DNA of 64,000 nt from DASSUW01 sp963849695 (GTDB lineage: Bacteria; Actinomycetota; Thermoleophilia; Solirubrobacterales; Solirubrobacteraceae): contig CAWKIT010000012.1 of assembly GCA_963849695.1 (NCBI GenBank), forward strand, positions 62,001 to 126,000, written 5' to 3'. The position numbers and the translations under genes are program-made. Below, in pieces: positions 9,344-21,693 of the stretch. Under the pieces are notes generated by a model. It did no database searches, was not told where the DNA came from, and saw only the letters and a list, made by a program, of their open reading frames with translations. The stretch's first letter is position 1, and every line of letters begins with the position of its first letter.

Positions 9344-9751
9344 TCATTGCCCGCTGATGTTCACCATCCAGGAGATGCCGAACCGGTCGACGCACATGCC
9401 GAACTCGTCGCCCCACACCTGCTTCTCGAGCGCAACCGTGACGATGCCGTCGCCGGTCAGCTGCTCCCAGTAGCCGCGCAGCTCGTCGCCGTCGTCGCCG
9501 CTCAGGCTCACGGCGAAGTTGTTGCCGGGTTCGTGCTCCATCCCGGGCGGCGTGTCGGCGCACATGAGCGTGAAGCCGCTGTCGGTCTCGATCATCCCGT
9601 GCATGATCTTGTCGGGGTTCGGAGTGTCCTCTCCGCCGAGCTCGCCGAACGTGCTCAGCGACAGCTCGCCGCCGAAGATCGACTTGTAGTACTCCAGCGC
9701 TTCGCGGGCGTCGCCGTCGAAGGTGATGTAGGGATTGAGTCGCGAGGTCAT
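9344..9751 (-). CDS. PhnB-like VOC family protein
   Basis: 135 residues with the PhnB/3-demethylubiquinone-methyltransferase-like variant of the VOC fold: the start NPYITFDGDAREALEYYKS, a central MHGMIE, and the end DRFGISWMVNISG. The function in most bacteria is unknown. It lies 20 bp downstream of iolA on the same strand and could be the last gene of the inositol operon. Unlike all the other junctions there, this one does not overlap, so membership is uncertain. Confidence 0.8.
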   Translation of the reverse strand: MTSRLNPYITFDGDAREALEYYKSIFGGELSLSTFGELGGEDTPNPDKIMHGMIETDSGFTLMCADTPPGMEHEPGNNFAVSLSGDDGDELRGYWEQLTGDGIVTVALEKQVWGDEFGMCVDRFGISWMVNISGQ

Positions 9752-9771
9752 TCCCGGATCCTCGCACGTGT

Positions 9772-11268
9772 TCAGTTCTCGACGAAGTACGTCCCGCTCG
9801 ACTGCCCGGACGAGAAGAAGCGCGAGGTGACCGTCTTCTTGCGGGTGAAGAACTCGACCGCGTCGGGGCCGTGGGCGTGCAGGTCGCCGAGGAACGAGTC
9901 CTTCCAGCCCGAGAACGGGAAGAACGCGACCGGGGCGGCGACGCCGATGTTGACGCCGATCATCCCGGCCTCGACGTCGTGCCGGTAGCGGCGGACGGCG
10001 GCGCCGTTCTCGGTGAAGATCGACGTCCCGTTGCCGAACCGGCTGCGGTTGACGACCTCGATCGCCTGGTCGAGCGTGTCGACCTGCACCACGCACAGCA
10101 CCGGGCCGAAGATCTCCTCCTGCGCGACCTCCATCTCCGGCTTCACGCCGTCGAGGATCGTCGGGCCGACGAACGCGCCCTCGCCGAGCTCGACCGAGCG
10201 GCCGTCGACCGCCAGGCTCGCGCCCTCGGAGACGCCGCGCTCGATCCACGTGCGGACGCGGTCGCACGCCGCCTGCGACACCACCGGGCCGACGTCGGTC
10301 TCCTCGTCGATGCCGTCGCCGACGGTCAGCGCCTCGGTCGCCTCCTTGAGCTGCGGCATCAGCCGGTCGTGCGCCTCGCCGACCGTCACCACCACCGAGC
10401 CGGCCATGCAGCGCTGGCCGGCGGCCCCGAACGCGCTGCCGATGATCCCGCCGACCGTCCTGTCGATCACCGCGTCGGGCATCACGACCATGTGGTTCTT
10501 GGCGCCGCCGAGCGCCTGCACCCGCTTGCCGGTGCGCGCCGCGCCCTCGTAGACGATCTTCGCCACCGGCGCCGAGCCCACGAACGAGACGGCGTCGATC
10601 CCGGGGTGCGAGAGGATCCCCTCGACCACCTCGCGGCCGCCGTTGACGAGGTTCACCACGCCGGGCGGGAGGTCGAGCCCGTCGAGCACCTCGAACGCGA
10701 TCTGCTGCGTGAGCGGCACCTGCTCGGACGGCTTGAGCACGAACGTGTTCCCGCACGCGATCGCGAAGGGCAGGAACCAGAACGGCACCATCGCCGGGAA
10801 GTTGAACGGCACGATCGCCGCGCACACGCCGACCGGCTGGCGGACGGTCTCGGCGTCGACGTTGCGCGAGACGTCCTCGAGCACGCGCCCCTGCATCGTG
10901 GTCGGAACCGCGCACGCGCACTCGACCATCTCGATCATGCGCGCCACCTCGGCCCGCGCGTCGATCAGCGTCTTGCCCATCTCGGTGGTCACCGACCGCG
11001 CGAGGTCCTCCTTGCGCGCCACCAGACCCTCGCGCAGCGCGAACAGCCTCTGCGCCCGCCCGATCACCGACACCCCGCGCCACGCCGGCAGCGCCTCGCG
11101 CGCCGCGCGCACGGCGTCGTCGAGGTCGGAGGACGAGGAGAGCGGCACCCGCGCCAGCACCTCGCCGGACGCCGGGTTGATCACGTCGAGCGCCTCGGCG
11201 GAGGCCGACGGGGTCCACCTGCCCCCGATGTAGTTGTCGAGCAGCCGGGTGGCGGTGGGAGCGGTCAT
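9772..11268 (-). CDS. iolA: CoA-acylating methylmalonate/malonate-semialdehyde dehydrogenase
   Basis: 498 residues of the aldehyde dehydrogenase superfamily. It shows the MmsA/IolA traits: the start LLDNYIGGRWTPS, the nucleotide-binding FVGSAPVAK, ALGGAKNHMVV, and the catalytic cysteine in AGQRCMAGS (about residue 284). It converts malonate semialdehyde plus CoA and NAD to acetyl-CoA, CO2 and NADH, the last step of inositol breakdown. ATG at 11268 overlaps the iolB stop as ATGA and is preferred over an in-frame ATG 9 nt upstream. It is the terminal catabolic gene of the operon. Valine degradation (mmsA) is an alternative role, but the context favours inositol. Confidence 0.92.
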   Translation of the reverse strand: MTAPTATRLLDNYIGGRWTPSASAEALDVINPASGEVLARVPLSSSSDLDDAVRAAREALPAWRGVSVIGRAQRLFALREGLVARKEDLARSVTTEMGKTLIDARAEVARMIEMVECACAVPTTMQGRVLEDVSRNVDAETVRQPVGVCAAIVPFNFPAMVPFWFLPFAIACGNTFVLKPSEQVPLTQQIAFEVLDGLDLPPGVVNLVNGGREVVEGILSHPGIDAVSFVGSAPVAKIVYEGAARTGKRVQALGGAKNHMVVMPDAVIDRTVGGIIGSAFGAAGQRCMAGSVVVTVGEAHDRLMPQLKEATEALTVGDGIDEETDVGPVVSQAACDRVRTWIERGVSEGASLAVDGRSVELGEGAFVGPTILDGVKPEMEVAQEEIFGPVLCVVQVDTLDQAIEVVNRSRFGNGTSIFTENGAAVRRYRHDVEAGMIGVNIGVAAPVAFFPFSGWKDSFLGDLHAHGPDAVEFFTRKKTVTSRFFSSGQSSGTYFVEN

Positions 11269-12001
11269 AGCGTCCATTCGTGATCGGGGTCGTTCGCCAC
11301 GGCCCAGGCGCGCACCGGCCCGGCCATGACATTCAGGTAATAGACGGCGTATCCGGGCGGCGCGGAGACCGTGTGGTAGCCGCGCGGCACGAGCACGACG
11401 TCGCCGTCGCGCACCACGACCGTCTCGTCGAGCGCGCCGTCGGGCGTGTAGACCCGTTGTAGCGCGAAGCCCTGCGGCGGGCTGATGCGGTGGTAGTAGG
11501 TCTCCTCGAGCAAGGACTCGTCAGGCATCGCGTCGCGGTCGTGCTTGTGCGGCGGGTAGCTCGACCAGTGGCCGGGCGGCGTCAGCACCTCGCACACGAG
11601 CAGCGAGTCGGCTTCCTCATCGCCCATCAGGATCGGACGGATCGTACGCTCATGCGCGCCGTGCCCGCGCGTCTCGACCTCGATCGCGCCGCCCGGCAGC
11701 ACCCGCGCCGGCGCGCCCTCGCCGGCCGGGGCGCTGCACAGCCCGACCTCGGCGTCGCCCTCGATCGAGAAGTGCGTGCCGGGCGGGAGGTAGACCGCGT
11801 CCGGCGGGCCCGACCAGGGATCCGGGCGGCCGCCGACGCTCCAGTCGCCGTGGTCAGACCGCACCGTGCACGAGCCGGCGATCACGACGATGCACAGCTC
11901 GGTCGCGTCGGTGGAGCGCTCGATCGGCGCCGTGGCGGCCTCGAAGCCGACGTACGACCAGCCGGCCGACTCCGGCGTCACCGCACCGCGGACGACCAGG
12001 C

Positions 12002-12005
<4 letters not shown>
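11265..12005 (-). CDS. iolB: 5-deoxy-glucuronate isomerase
   Basis: 246 residues of the bicupin KduI/IolB family. The metal-binding cupin motif is visible as PPHKHD followed by EETYYHRI and a C-terminal HTVSAPPGYAVYYL. The enzyme isomerises 5-deoxy-D-glucuronate to 2-deoxy-5-keto-gluconate, the substrate of IolC. It is slightly shorter than the Bacillus protein (about 270 residues). The GTG start at 12005 overlaps the iolD stop (GTGA), and the stop overlaps the iolA start (ATGA). Confidence 0.92.
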
Positions 12006-13874
<1,869 letters not shown>

Positions 13875-13878
<4 letters not shown>

Positions 13879-14807
13879 GTCCGAACCTCCTGCGGCTCGA
13901 TGTCCTCCAGGGTCGGCATCGCGTCGGCGCACGCGAGCCGGGCGGCGACGAACGCGCCCGCCGCGTTGGCGAGCCGGATCGTGCGCTCGAGCGGCCACTC
14001 CGCGAGCAGCCCGTGCACGAGCGCGCCGCCGAACGCATCGCCGGCGCCGAGGCCGCACACGACGTCGACCGGTACCGGCGGCACCTCGACCAGCTCGTCG
14101 CGCGTCCGCGCGAGCACGCCATCCGGGCCGCGCTTGACGATCGCCAGCTCGACGCCGAGGTCGAGCAGGTGCGCCGACGCCGCGTACGGGTCGCGCGTGC
14201 GGACGGCGACCGCCACCTCGTCGCGGTTGCCGACCGCCACCGTCGCGTGCTTGAGCGCCGCGCGCGCCCAGTGCCCGGCCTCCGACTCGTCGGGCCAGAA
14301 CGCCGGCCGGTGGTCGAGATCATGGATGGTGATGCCGCCGGCGCGCGCTTCGAGGGCGGTCAGCGTCGCGGCCCGGCTGGGCTCCGCCGAGAGCCCCGTG
14401 CCGGTGGTCCAGAACACCCGCGCCGCGCGGATCGCGTCGAGGTCCAGCTCGTCGCCGGTGAGCGTGATGTCCGGCGCCTGCGGCTCGCGGTAGAAGAGGA
14501 TCGGGAAGTCGTCGGGCGGGTGGATCTCGCAGAACACGACCGGCGTGCGCAGGGTCGGGTGCGTGCCGACGAAGCGGTCGTCGACGCCGAACTCGCGTAA
14601 CGCGCCGCGCACGTACGGGCCGAACGCGTCGTCGCCGACCTTGGTGATCACCGCCGCGCGCCGGCCGAGCCGCGCCGCCGCCACCGCCACATTGGTGGCG
14701 CTGCCGCCGAGCGACTTGGCGAACGTCTTCACCTCCGCGAGCGTCACGCCGATCTGCTCCGGGTAGAGGTCGACGCCGACGCGGCCCATGGTGATCAGGT
14801 CGTGCAC
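13875..14807 (-). CDS. iolC: 5-dehydro-2-deoxygluconokinase
   Basis: 310 residues of the PfkB carbohydrate kinase family. The first signature region is KSLGGSATNVAVAAARLG and the second is GLGAGDAFGGALVHGLL with the catalytic Asp. The HDLDHRPAFWP segment is typical of IolC. It phosphorylates 2-deoxy-5-keto-gluconate with ATP in the inositol pathway. GTG at 14807 is taken as the start and lies 13 bp inside the end of the RmlD-like gene; an ATG at 14790 is possible. The stop forms ATGA with iolD. Confidence 0.9.
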
Positions 14808-15625
14808 GCGAGGCTCCTCTCCAGCCGGCGCAGCTGCTCGTCGACGTCCGGCAGCTCGACCCCCAGCCGCGCAGCGGTCGCCGTCGCGTCGAGGCTGGTG
14901 TCGTACGGGATCGGCCACGGCTGCGGCGGCGGCGGCCCGAAGTCGAGCAGGTCGCCGTCGAGGCCGAACACCTCGACCGTGCGCTGCGCGAGCGTCCGCC
15001 GGTCGACCGACTGGCCGCCGCAGCAGTGGAAGATCCCGCGGTGCCCGCCCTCGGCGATGCGCCGGATCAGGGCCGCGGCGTCGGAGGCGAGCGTCGGCGT
15101 CGCCACCATGTTGATGTCCTCGCCTTCCCACACGGTGAAGCGCTCGCCCGCGCGCAGCGCGCGCACGATCGAGGCGACGAAGTAGCCGAAGCCGGCGTCC
15201 TGGCTGCGCGGCGCTCCGCGGAAGCTCTGCACGGCGGAGATGCGCGCGACGGTGTCCACCACGTGCTCGCTGGCCGCCTTGAGCATCCCGTAGAGGTTGA
15301 TCGGGTTCGGCGGCGTCGCCTCGTCCGACACGCCGGTGCCGTCGAACACCCAGTCGGTCGACACGAGGATCACGTGCGCGCCCGTCGCCACCAGGTTGCG
15401 CGTCGCCCCGACGTACGCCGCCCAGCCTTCGCGCTCGAGCCGCGCCGGCTCGTTGAGGATCGCGGCGTGCACAATCACGTCGGGCTCGTACGCGTCGACG
15501 CTCCGTCGCACCGCCTCCGCATCGGTGACGTCGACCTCGGCGTGCGAGGGCGCGAGAACGTCGTCGAACGCGTCCTTCAGGTGGCCGCCGACGAACCCCG
15601 AGCCGCCGCTGAGCCACACCCTCAT
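14795..15625 (-). CDS. RmlD-like NAD(P)-dependent sugar reductase (SDR)
   Basis: 276 residues with an extended-SDR Rossmann start (MRVWLSGGSGFVGGHL), the VSTDWVFDG segment and the YGMLK active-site Tyr-Lys pair (YxxxK). These features are typical of dTDP-4-dehydrorhamnose reductases and related sugar-nucleotide-binding proteins. It is not a classical iol gene. It is translationally locked into the operon between iolG and iolC (ATGA with iolG; 13 bp overlap with iolC). It may reduce or epimerise an inositol- or sugar-derived keto compound and feed an alternative substrate into the pathway. This role is inferred from position only. Confidence 0.8.
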   Translation of the reverse strand: MRVWLSGGSGFVGGHLKDAFDDVLAPSHAEVDVTDAEAVRRSVDAYEPDVIVHAAILNEPARLEREGWAAYVGATRNLVATGAHVILVSTDWVFDGTGVSDEATPPNPINLYGMLKAASEHVVDTVARISAVQSFRGAPRSQDAGFGYFVASIVRALRAGERFTVWEGEDINMVATPTLASDAAALIRRIAEGGHRGIFHCCGGQSVDRRTLAQRTVEVFGLDGDLLDFGPPPPQPWPIPYDTSLDATATAARLGVELPDVDEQLRRLERSLACTT

Positions 15626-16621
15626 ATCTTCACCGGCCTCCCCTCGGTCAGCGACTGCCACGCCGCGAGCCCGATCACGAGCGGCGCACGTGCGTCGGGG
15701 CCGGAGACCGGCGTCGGCCCGCCCGTCTGCACAGCCTGCACGAACGCCTCCCACTCGCGCACATAGCTGGGGATGTAGCGCTCGAGGAAGAAGTACGGGA
15801 GGGCGGCGCTGCTGGCGCCGTCCGCGGTACGCACGACGGCGGTGTGCGCGAGCGGGTTCTCGGACGTCGCGACGCCGCGCGACCCGAACACCTCGACGCG
15901 CTGGTCGTAGCCGTAGACGGCCTGGCGGCTGTTGTCGATCGCCGTCAGGCAGCCGGACTCGTGCACGAGCGTCACGACTGCGGTGTCGACGTCGCCGGCG
16001 TCCGCGAACGCCGGGTCGATCCGCACCGCGCCGCGCGCGAACACCTCGACGACCTCGCTGCCGGTCACGTAGCGCGCCATGTCGAAGTCGTGGATCGTCA
16101 TGTCGAGGAAGATCCCGCCCGAGCCGCGCACGTACTCCATCGGCGGCGGCGCGGGGTCGCGGCTCGAGATCCGCACGAGCTGCGGGTCGCCGACGTCGCC
16201 GCGCATCACCGCCTCGTGGACGGCCTGGTGGGCGGGGTCGAACCGGCGGTTGAACCCGATCTGGAAGGGCACGCCGGCCGCCTCGACCGCGCCCAGCGCG
16301 CGGTCGACCTCGGCCAGCTCGAGCGAGATCGGCTTCTCGCAGAAGATCGCCTTGCCGGCGCGGGCGGCGGCCACGATCAGGTCGGCGTGGGTCTCGGTGC
16401 TCGAGCAGATCGCCACGGCGTCGACGGCCGGGTCGGCGAGCAGCTCGTCGACGGCCGCGTATGCGTGCGCGCCGACGGCCTCCGCGGCGGCCGGGACGGC
16501 TGTCGTGGACGGCGGCGAGAGTCGCACCCGGGATCTGGCGGTTGAGCAGGTCGGCGTGCATGCGCCCGATCCGGCCGACGCCGATCACGCCGACGCCCAC
16601 CGTCGCGGTCCCGACGGTCAC
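15622..16621 (-). CDS. iolG: Inositol 2-dehydrogenase, frameshifted
   Basis: Gfo/Idh/MocA oxidoreductase. The NAD-binding start GVIGVGRIGRMHADLL is followed by the signature lysine in FCEKPISLEL and by FLDMTIHDFDMARY, whose Asp and His match the catalytic pair of characterised inositol dehydrogenases. One extra C near 16497 shifts the frame after about residue 42 (AVHDSRP to AAAEAVGAHAY). With it removed the protein has 332 residues, a normal length. It oxidises myo-inositol to scyllo-inosose, the first catabolic step. The GTG start forms GTGA with the upstream dehydrogenase gene. Confidence 0.88.
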
Positions 16622-17807
16622 CGGACCTCCTCCCAGTGGCCGGAGCGGACCGACTCCAGCAGCGCCGCCTGCACGCGCACGAACGCGAGCGCGTCCTCGA
16701 AGCCTGGGGAGTGCGGCCGGCGCGCGACCAGCGAGCGGCAGAACTCGTAGTCCTCGATCACCACGAGGTCCTCGAACCCGATCCCGTTCGCGCTGCCGGG
16801 GACGAAGTTGCCGTGGTACGGGAAGCGCTCGCCGCCGTACACGGTGCGGTAGCCGGTGTGCGGCTCGTCCTCGGCCAGGTAGACCTGCAGCTCGTTCATG
16901 CGCTCGAGGTTCCAGCTCAGCGCCCCGCGCGTGCCGTAGACCTCGAACGCCATCTGACTCTCGGGGCCGACGATCGTGCGGCTGGCCTCGAACGTGCCAC
17001 GCACGCCGCTCGCGAACTCGCACAGCATCCCGGCGTAGTCCTCGTTGGTGACCGGGCCGCGCGGGTCGTCGGGGCTGCCGCGCCCGTAGTGCGTGCCGGC
17101 GGCCGTGACCGGGCGCTCGCGGATGAAGGTCTCTGTCGTGCCCACCACGCGCGCGATCGGCCCGAGCAGCATGTGCGCGAGGTCGACCGAGTGGCTGAGC
17201 AGGTCGGTCGACGCGCCGTGCCCGCCTTCGTCGAGCCGGTAGCGCCACGACAACGGGTTCAGCGGGTCGCTGCCGTACATCGAGAAGAAGCGGCCGCGGT
17301 AGTTGGTGATCTCGCCCAGCCGGCCGTCGGCGATCAGCTGCCCGGCGTACTGCACGAGCGGCGCCCAGCGGTAGTTGTAACCGACGCCCGTGATCACCTC
17401 CCGCGCCGCCTCGGCCGCGCGCTCGGTCTGCTCCGGCGTGCCGCCCACCGGCTTCTCGCAGAAGATGTCCTTGCCCGCCGCCGCGGCCGCCTCGATCAGC
17501 TCGAGGTGGAGCATGTTCGGGGCAGTGATGTAGACGACGTCGACTTCCTCGTGCTCGACCACGCGCCGCCAGTCGGCCGCCGCCTCGGCGTAGCCGAAGG
17601 CCTCGACCGCCTCGCCCTGCCGCGCCGGCACGTTGTCTGCGCAGATCACGAGCTCGGTCTCGAATTCGCGGTCGGCGAACAGGGTCGGGATCCGCAGCAG
17701 CGAGCGGCTGTGGGCCTGGCCGAGCCAGCCGAAGCCGATCAGGCCGACGCCGATCCGGGCGCGCTGCCCGCCGCCGATCTCCTCGGCGGCGGGCGACAGC
17801 TGTGCCA

Positions 17808-17808
<1 letters not shown>
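16618..17808 (-). CDS. Gfo/Idh/MocA family oxidoreductase
   Basis: 396 residues, longer than IolG. The Rossmann motif is GVGLIGFGWLGQAHSRSL; the signature lysine is in FCEKPVGGTPEQ; the C-terminal domain has GVGYNYRWAPL and LSHSVDLAHMLLGP. Such proteins often act as scyllo- or D-chiro-inositol dehydrogenases or on other cyclitols and sugars, and a second dehydrogenase is frequent in iol clusters. The start ATG 17808 overlaps the ABC ATPase stop by one base (TGATG), although the frame is open further upstream. The exact isomer it uses is not deducible from sequence. Confidence 0.88.
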
Positions 17809-18595
<787 letters not shown>

Positions 18596-18599
<4 letters not shown>

Positions 18600-19657
18600 G
18601 AGCGCGCCCCCTCCGCGCGCCGGCGGACGTAGGTGTTGACCAGCACCGCGGCGAACAGGATCACGCCGAGGAACAGGAATCGCCAGTCCGTGTTCCAGCC
18701 GCTGAACTGGATCCCGATGAACGTCATGCCGATGATCAGCGCGCCCATCGCCGCCCCGATCGCCGAGCCGAAGCCGCCGGTCAGGAGGCACCCGCCCGCG
18801 ACCGCGGCGATGATGTAGTTGAACTCCTCGCCGATGCCCTGGCCGGCCTGCACGGACCCCAGCCGGAGGGCGATCATGATGCCCACCAGCGCGGCGCACA
18901 TCGAGGTCAGCATGAACAGCCCGACCTTCACGCGGTTGACCGGGACGCCGACGTTGCGGGCGGCGATCTTGTCGCCGCCCACGCCGAAGATCCAGTTACC
19001 GACGCGAGTGCGGCTCAGCACCCACGTCGCCAGCGCGGTGATCACGATCCACCACACCACGCTGATGCGGAAGTTGTGCGGGGCCCAGAAGTCGCTCGCG
19101 AAGATCCGCTGAGCGCTCTCGAACCCGGCGGCATCTCGCAGCCCGCCGACCCGCACCGTGCCGGTGATCGCCTTCGTCACGCCGAGGTTGACGCCCTGGA
19201 GGACGAAGAAGGTGGCCAAGGTCACGATGAAGCTCGGCAGGCCGGTCCGGACGACCACGGTGCCGTTCAGGAAGCCGACGGCGGCGGCGAACACGAACGT
19301 CAGCGGGATCGCGAGCCAGATGCTCATCCCCACCTCGGTGGCGAGGATGCCCATCAGCAGGCCGCACGAGCCGGTCATGACGCCGGCCGAGAGGTCGAAC
19401 TCGCCGCCGATCATCAGCAGCGCGACCGCGACGGCCATGATGCCCAGCGTCGAGGCCACGTCGGTCCAGCGGGCGATGCCGCTGAGCGTCAGGAACTGCT
19501 CCGCCGTGACGGCGAAGAAGATCAGCACCACGCCGGCTCCGATCATCGCGCCCAGCTCCGGGCGCTGGAGCAGCTTGGTGAGGAACGAGACCTTCGCCAG
19601 CCGCTCGTCGACCGCTGTGGGCGGAGGCTCCGACGTCGGCTGGAGGGCGGTGCTCAT
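18596..19657 (-). CDS. Sugar/inositol ABC importer, permease
   Basis: 353 residues, about ten hydrophobic segments, of the RbsC/FrcC permease type (LMIGGEFDLSAGVMTGSCGL and FGVGGDKIAARNVGV are typical). It forms the membrane channel with the ATPase encoded next and the lipoprotein encoded before it. ATG 19657 overlaps the binding-protein stop (ATGA), and its own stop overlaps the ATPase start. Confidence 0.92.
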
Positions 19658-20637
19658 CGCGTGCCGGCCTCCGTCAGCTTCTGGATCTCGGCGGCGTTCT
19701 CCTTGGTCACGAAGCCCGGCCCCGTGAGGACCGGCAGCCCGCCGCCGACCGTGTTGAGGTTGGTCTTGTTGAGCGTGAGGAAGACGACCGGCAGGTAGCC
19801 CTGGAGGTACTGCTGCTGGTCGACGGCGAACGCGATCTCGTCGTCCTGGATCGCCTGGATCACGTCGCCGGACAGGTCGAAGGTGCCGACCGTCGCCTCC
19901 GAGCCGGCGCCCGCCACCGCATCCCGCGCGGCGACCGCGATGTCCGGGTTGAGCGACAGCACGCCGTCGATCGACGTATCGGACTCGAGCTTGGACTGGA
20001 TCTCGGTCAGCGTCGTCGAGATGTCGCTGACGCCGGCCACCTGCAGGTTCTCGACCTCGCCGCCGAAGCCCTTCTTGGCGCCATCGCAGCGCTGGTTGAG
20101 GCCGACGTTGCCCTGCTCGTGGATGATGCAGATGATCTTGGTGGCGCCGGCCTCCTTGAGCTTGGCGCCGGCGCCCTCGCCGGCGATCGTCTCGGTCTGG
20201 CCGACGTGCGTGATCGCACCCAGGTCGGCCGACTCCTCGGCGCCGGAGTTGAGCGTGATGACGGGGATGCCGGCGTCGATCGCAGTCTTGACCGAGTCCT
20301 GGATGGCCTCGGGGTCGGGGGCCGACACCGCGATGCCGTCGACCTCCTCGGTGACGGCCGCTTCGATCAACTGCGCCTGCTCCTGGGGATCGTTGGCGGA
20401 CTCCGAGTACTTGACCGTCACCCCGAGGTCCTTCCCGGCCTGCTCCGCGCCCTTCTTGGCCACCGCCCAGAACGAGTCGCCTTCCCCGTGCGTGATGACC
20501 GCGATCGTGACGTCCTTCTCCTGGGTCAGATCGACGTTGTCGCTTCCGCCGCCCTCGTCATCGTCACCACCGCCGCAGCCGGCGAACACGAGCACGCCGC
20601 CGATCAGGACCAGGAACACCAACGCAAATCGCCTCAT
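19654..20637 (-). CDS. Sugar/inositol ABC importer, substrate-binding lipoprotein
   Basis: 327 residues. A type II signal peptide ends in the lipobox VFAGC (Cys21), followed by an acidic glycine-rich linker and a periplasmic-binding-protein type I fold of the RbsB class (ITHGEGDSFWAVAKKGAEQA, VITLNSGAE). It is anchored outside the membrane and delivers the ligand to the permease. The iol context suggests inositol or a related cyclitol. The gene lies between the iolE-like gene and the permease with overlaps at both ends. Confidence 0.92.
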   Translation of the reverse strand: MRRFALVFLVLIGGVLVFAGCGGGDDDEGGGSDNVDLTQEKDVTIAVITHGEGDSFWAVAKKGAEQAGKDLGVTVKYSESANDPQEQAQLIEAAVTEEVDGIAVSAPDPEAIQDSVKTAIDAGIPVITLNSGAEESADLGAITHVGQTETIAGEGAGAKLKEAGATKIICIIHEQGNVGLNQRCDGAKKGFGGEVENLQVAGVSDISTTLTEIQSKLESDTSIDGVLSLNPDIAVAARDAVAGAGSEATVGTFDLSGDVIQAIQDDEIAFAVDQQQYLQGYLPVVFLTLNKTNLNTVGGGLPVLTGPGFVTKENAAEIQKLTEAGTR

Positions 20638-21533
20638 GACTCAGCAACCCTCTCTCTCCGCGGGGGAGCCAGCGAGTGCAGGTACTCGATGCTCGTCCGA
20701 ACATCGGTGACCGGACCGCTTCCCACCGGCGGCTCCTCCCCGGTGATGGCGGTGTCCTGCTCGAGCACGAGCCAGCGCTCGTACCCGGACGTGTGCAGCA
20801 AGTCCACGACTTCGTCGATGCGGGCGTCGCCCCTTCCGAGTGGGCGGAACAGCCCGGCCTGCGTCGCCTCGACGAGTGACAGCTCGTTGCCGCGCAGCCG
20901 GGCGGCGATCGCGGCGTCCACGTCCTTGAGGTGAGCGTGCACGATGCGGTCGCCGTGGCGGCGGACGAAGTCCGCGGGATCGAAGCCGCCGATGACCAGG
21001 TGGCCGGTGTCGAGGCACCAGCCGGCGTCCGTAACGGCCAGCGCGCGCTCGATGTCGGCGGCGGTCTCGATCTGGGTGCCGGCGTGAGGATGCAGCGCGA
21101 GCGTCAGCCCGTGCTCTTCGCTGATCCCCTGGATTTCCTCGAGGTTGGCGGCGAGCCGGTTCCAGGCGTCGTCGTCGAGCGGTCGCGGCGGGGACCAGTC
21201 GTCGTCGGCCACGACGGCGGCGACGAACAGCTCCGCCCCGGCTTGGGCGAGGACGGCGGCGCTGCGCTCGGCGGCGGCTCTCGTGGGGGCGAGGTCGCGC
21301 TCGTGCAGCACGAGCGGGACGAACCCGCCGACCAGTCGCAGGCCGTCACGGTCGAGCCGCTCGCGGATCGCCTGCGGCTCGTAGGGCAGATAGCCGATCG
21401 GGCCGAGCTCCGTGGCACGTAGCCCGAGCTCCGCCATCTCGGCGAACACCCGCTCGGGCGGCAGCATCCGGCCCCAGCCGGGCACCTCGCACACGCCCCA
21501 TGAGATCGGAGCGCCCGCGAGGCGGTCGTCCAT
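20634..21533 (-). CDS. iolE: Inosose dehydratase-like TIM-barrel protein
   Basis: 299 residues of the xylose isomerase-like TIM-barrel family. The start APISWGVCEVPGWG and the TELGPIGYLP segment are IolE-like. Metal ligands are expected in ALHPHAGT, CLDTGH and HAHLKDVD. IolE dehydrates scyllo-inosose; IolI-type isomerases and other sugar-phosphate isomerases share the fold, so the assignment is probable, not proven. It is the first gene of the operon. ATG 21533 has a GGAACGAG ribosome binding site 7 nt upstream. An in-frame ATG at 21551 would lie only 3 bp from the operator. The stop overlaps the binding-protein start. Confidence 0.75.
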   Translation of the reverse strand: MDDRLAGAPISWGVCEVPGWGRMLPPERVFAEMAELGLRATELGPIGYLPYEPQAIRERLDRDGLRLVGGFVPLVLHERDLAPTRAAAERSAAVLAQAGAELFVAAVVADDDWSPPRPLDDDAWNRLAANLEEIQGISEEHGLTLALHPHAGTQIETAADIERALAVTDAGWCLDTGHLVIGGFDPADFVRRHGDRIVHAHLKDVDAAIAARLRGNELSLVEATQAGLFRPLGRGDARIDEVVDLLHTSGYERWLVLEQDTAITGEEPPVGSGPVTDVRTSIEYLHSLAPPRRERVAES

Positions 21534-21554
21534 GTCGGTCTCGTTCCACATGGG

Positions 21555-21570
21555 ATTGGAGCGCTCTAAT
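21555..21570. promoter_or_regulatory. LacI-family operator, iol operon side
   Basis: ATTGGAGCGCTCTAAT is a 16-bp palindrome with one mismatched pair and the central GCGC typical of LacI/PurR-type sites. It lies just upstream of the first operon gene. It is almost identical to the site at 21663-21678, so the adjacent LacI-type protein probably binds both. Confidence 0.8.
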
Positions 21571-21662
21571 CGACGCGACGAAGAAGTGCCCGCCTCGGCG
21601 GCCGGTCGCGCCTTCTCTCTCCTCGCCCGACCGACTCCCGGAGCGCTTGCATGGCAGGTACG

Positions 21663-21678
21663 ATTAGAGCGCTCTAAC
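21663..21678. promoter_or_regulatory. LacI-family operator, regulator side
   Basis: ATTAGAGCGCTCTAAC contains a perfect 14-bp palindrome (21664-21677). It lies 16 bp before the regulator ATG, suggesting autoregulation. Its centre is 108 bp from the first operator, close to ten helical turns, so looping by a tetramer is possible. The 92 bp between the two sites hold the divergent promoters, but I could not assign -10 boxes there with confidence. Confidence 0.82.
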
Positions 21679-21693
21679 GAGAGTCTTCATCAG

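Noticed and set aside
16618..17248. Fusion of iolG with the upstream dehydrogenase
   Set aside because: The apparent long frame joins shadow sequence of the upstream gene with the first 42 residues of IolG; the GTGA overlap and frameshift explain it better.
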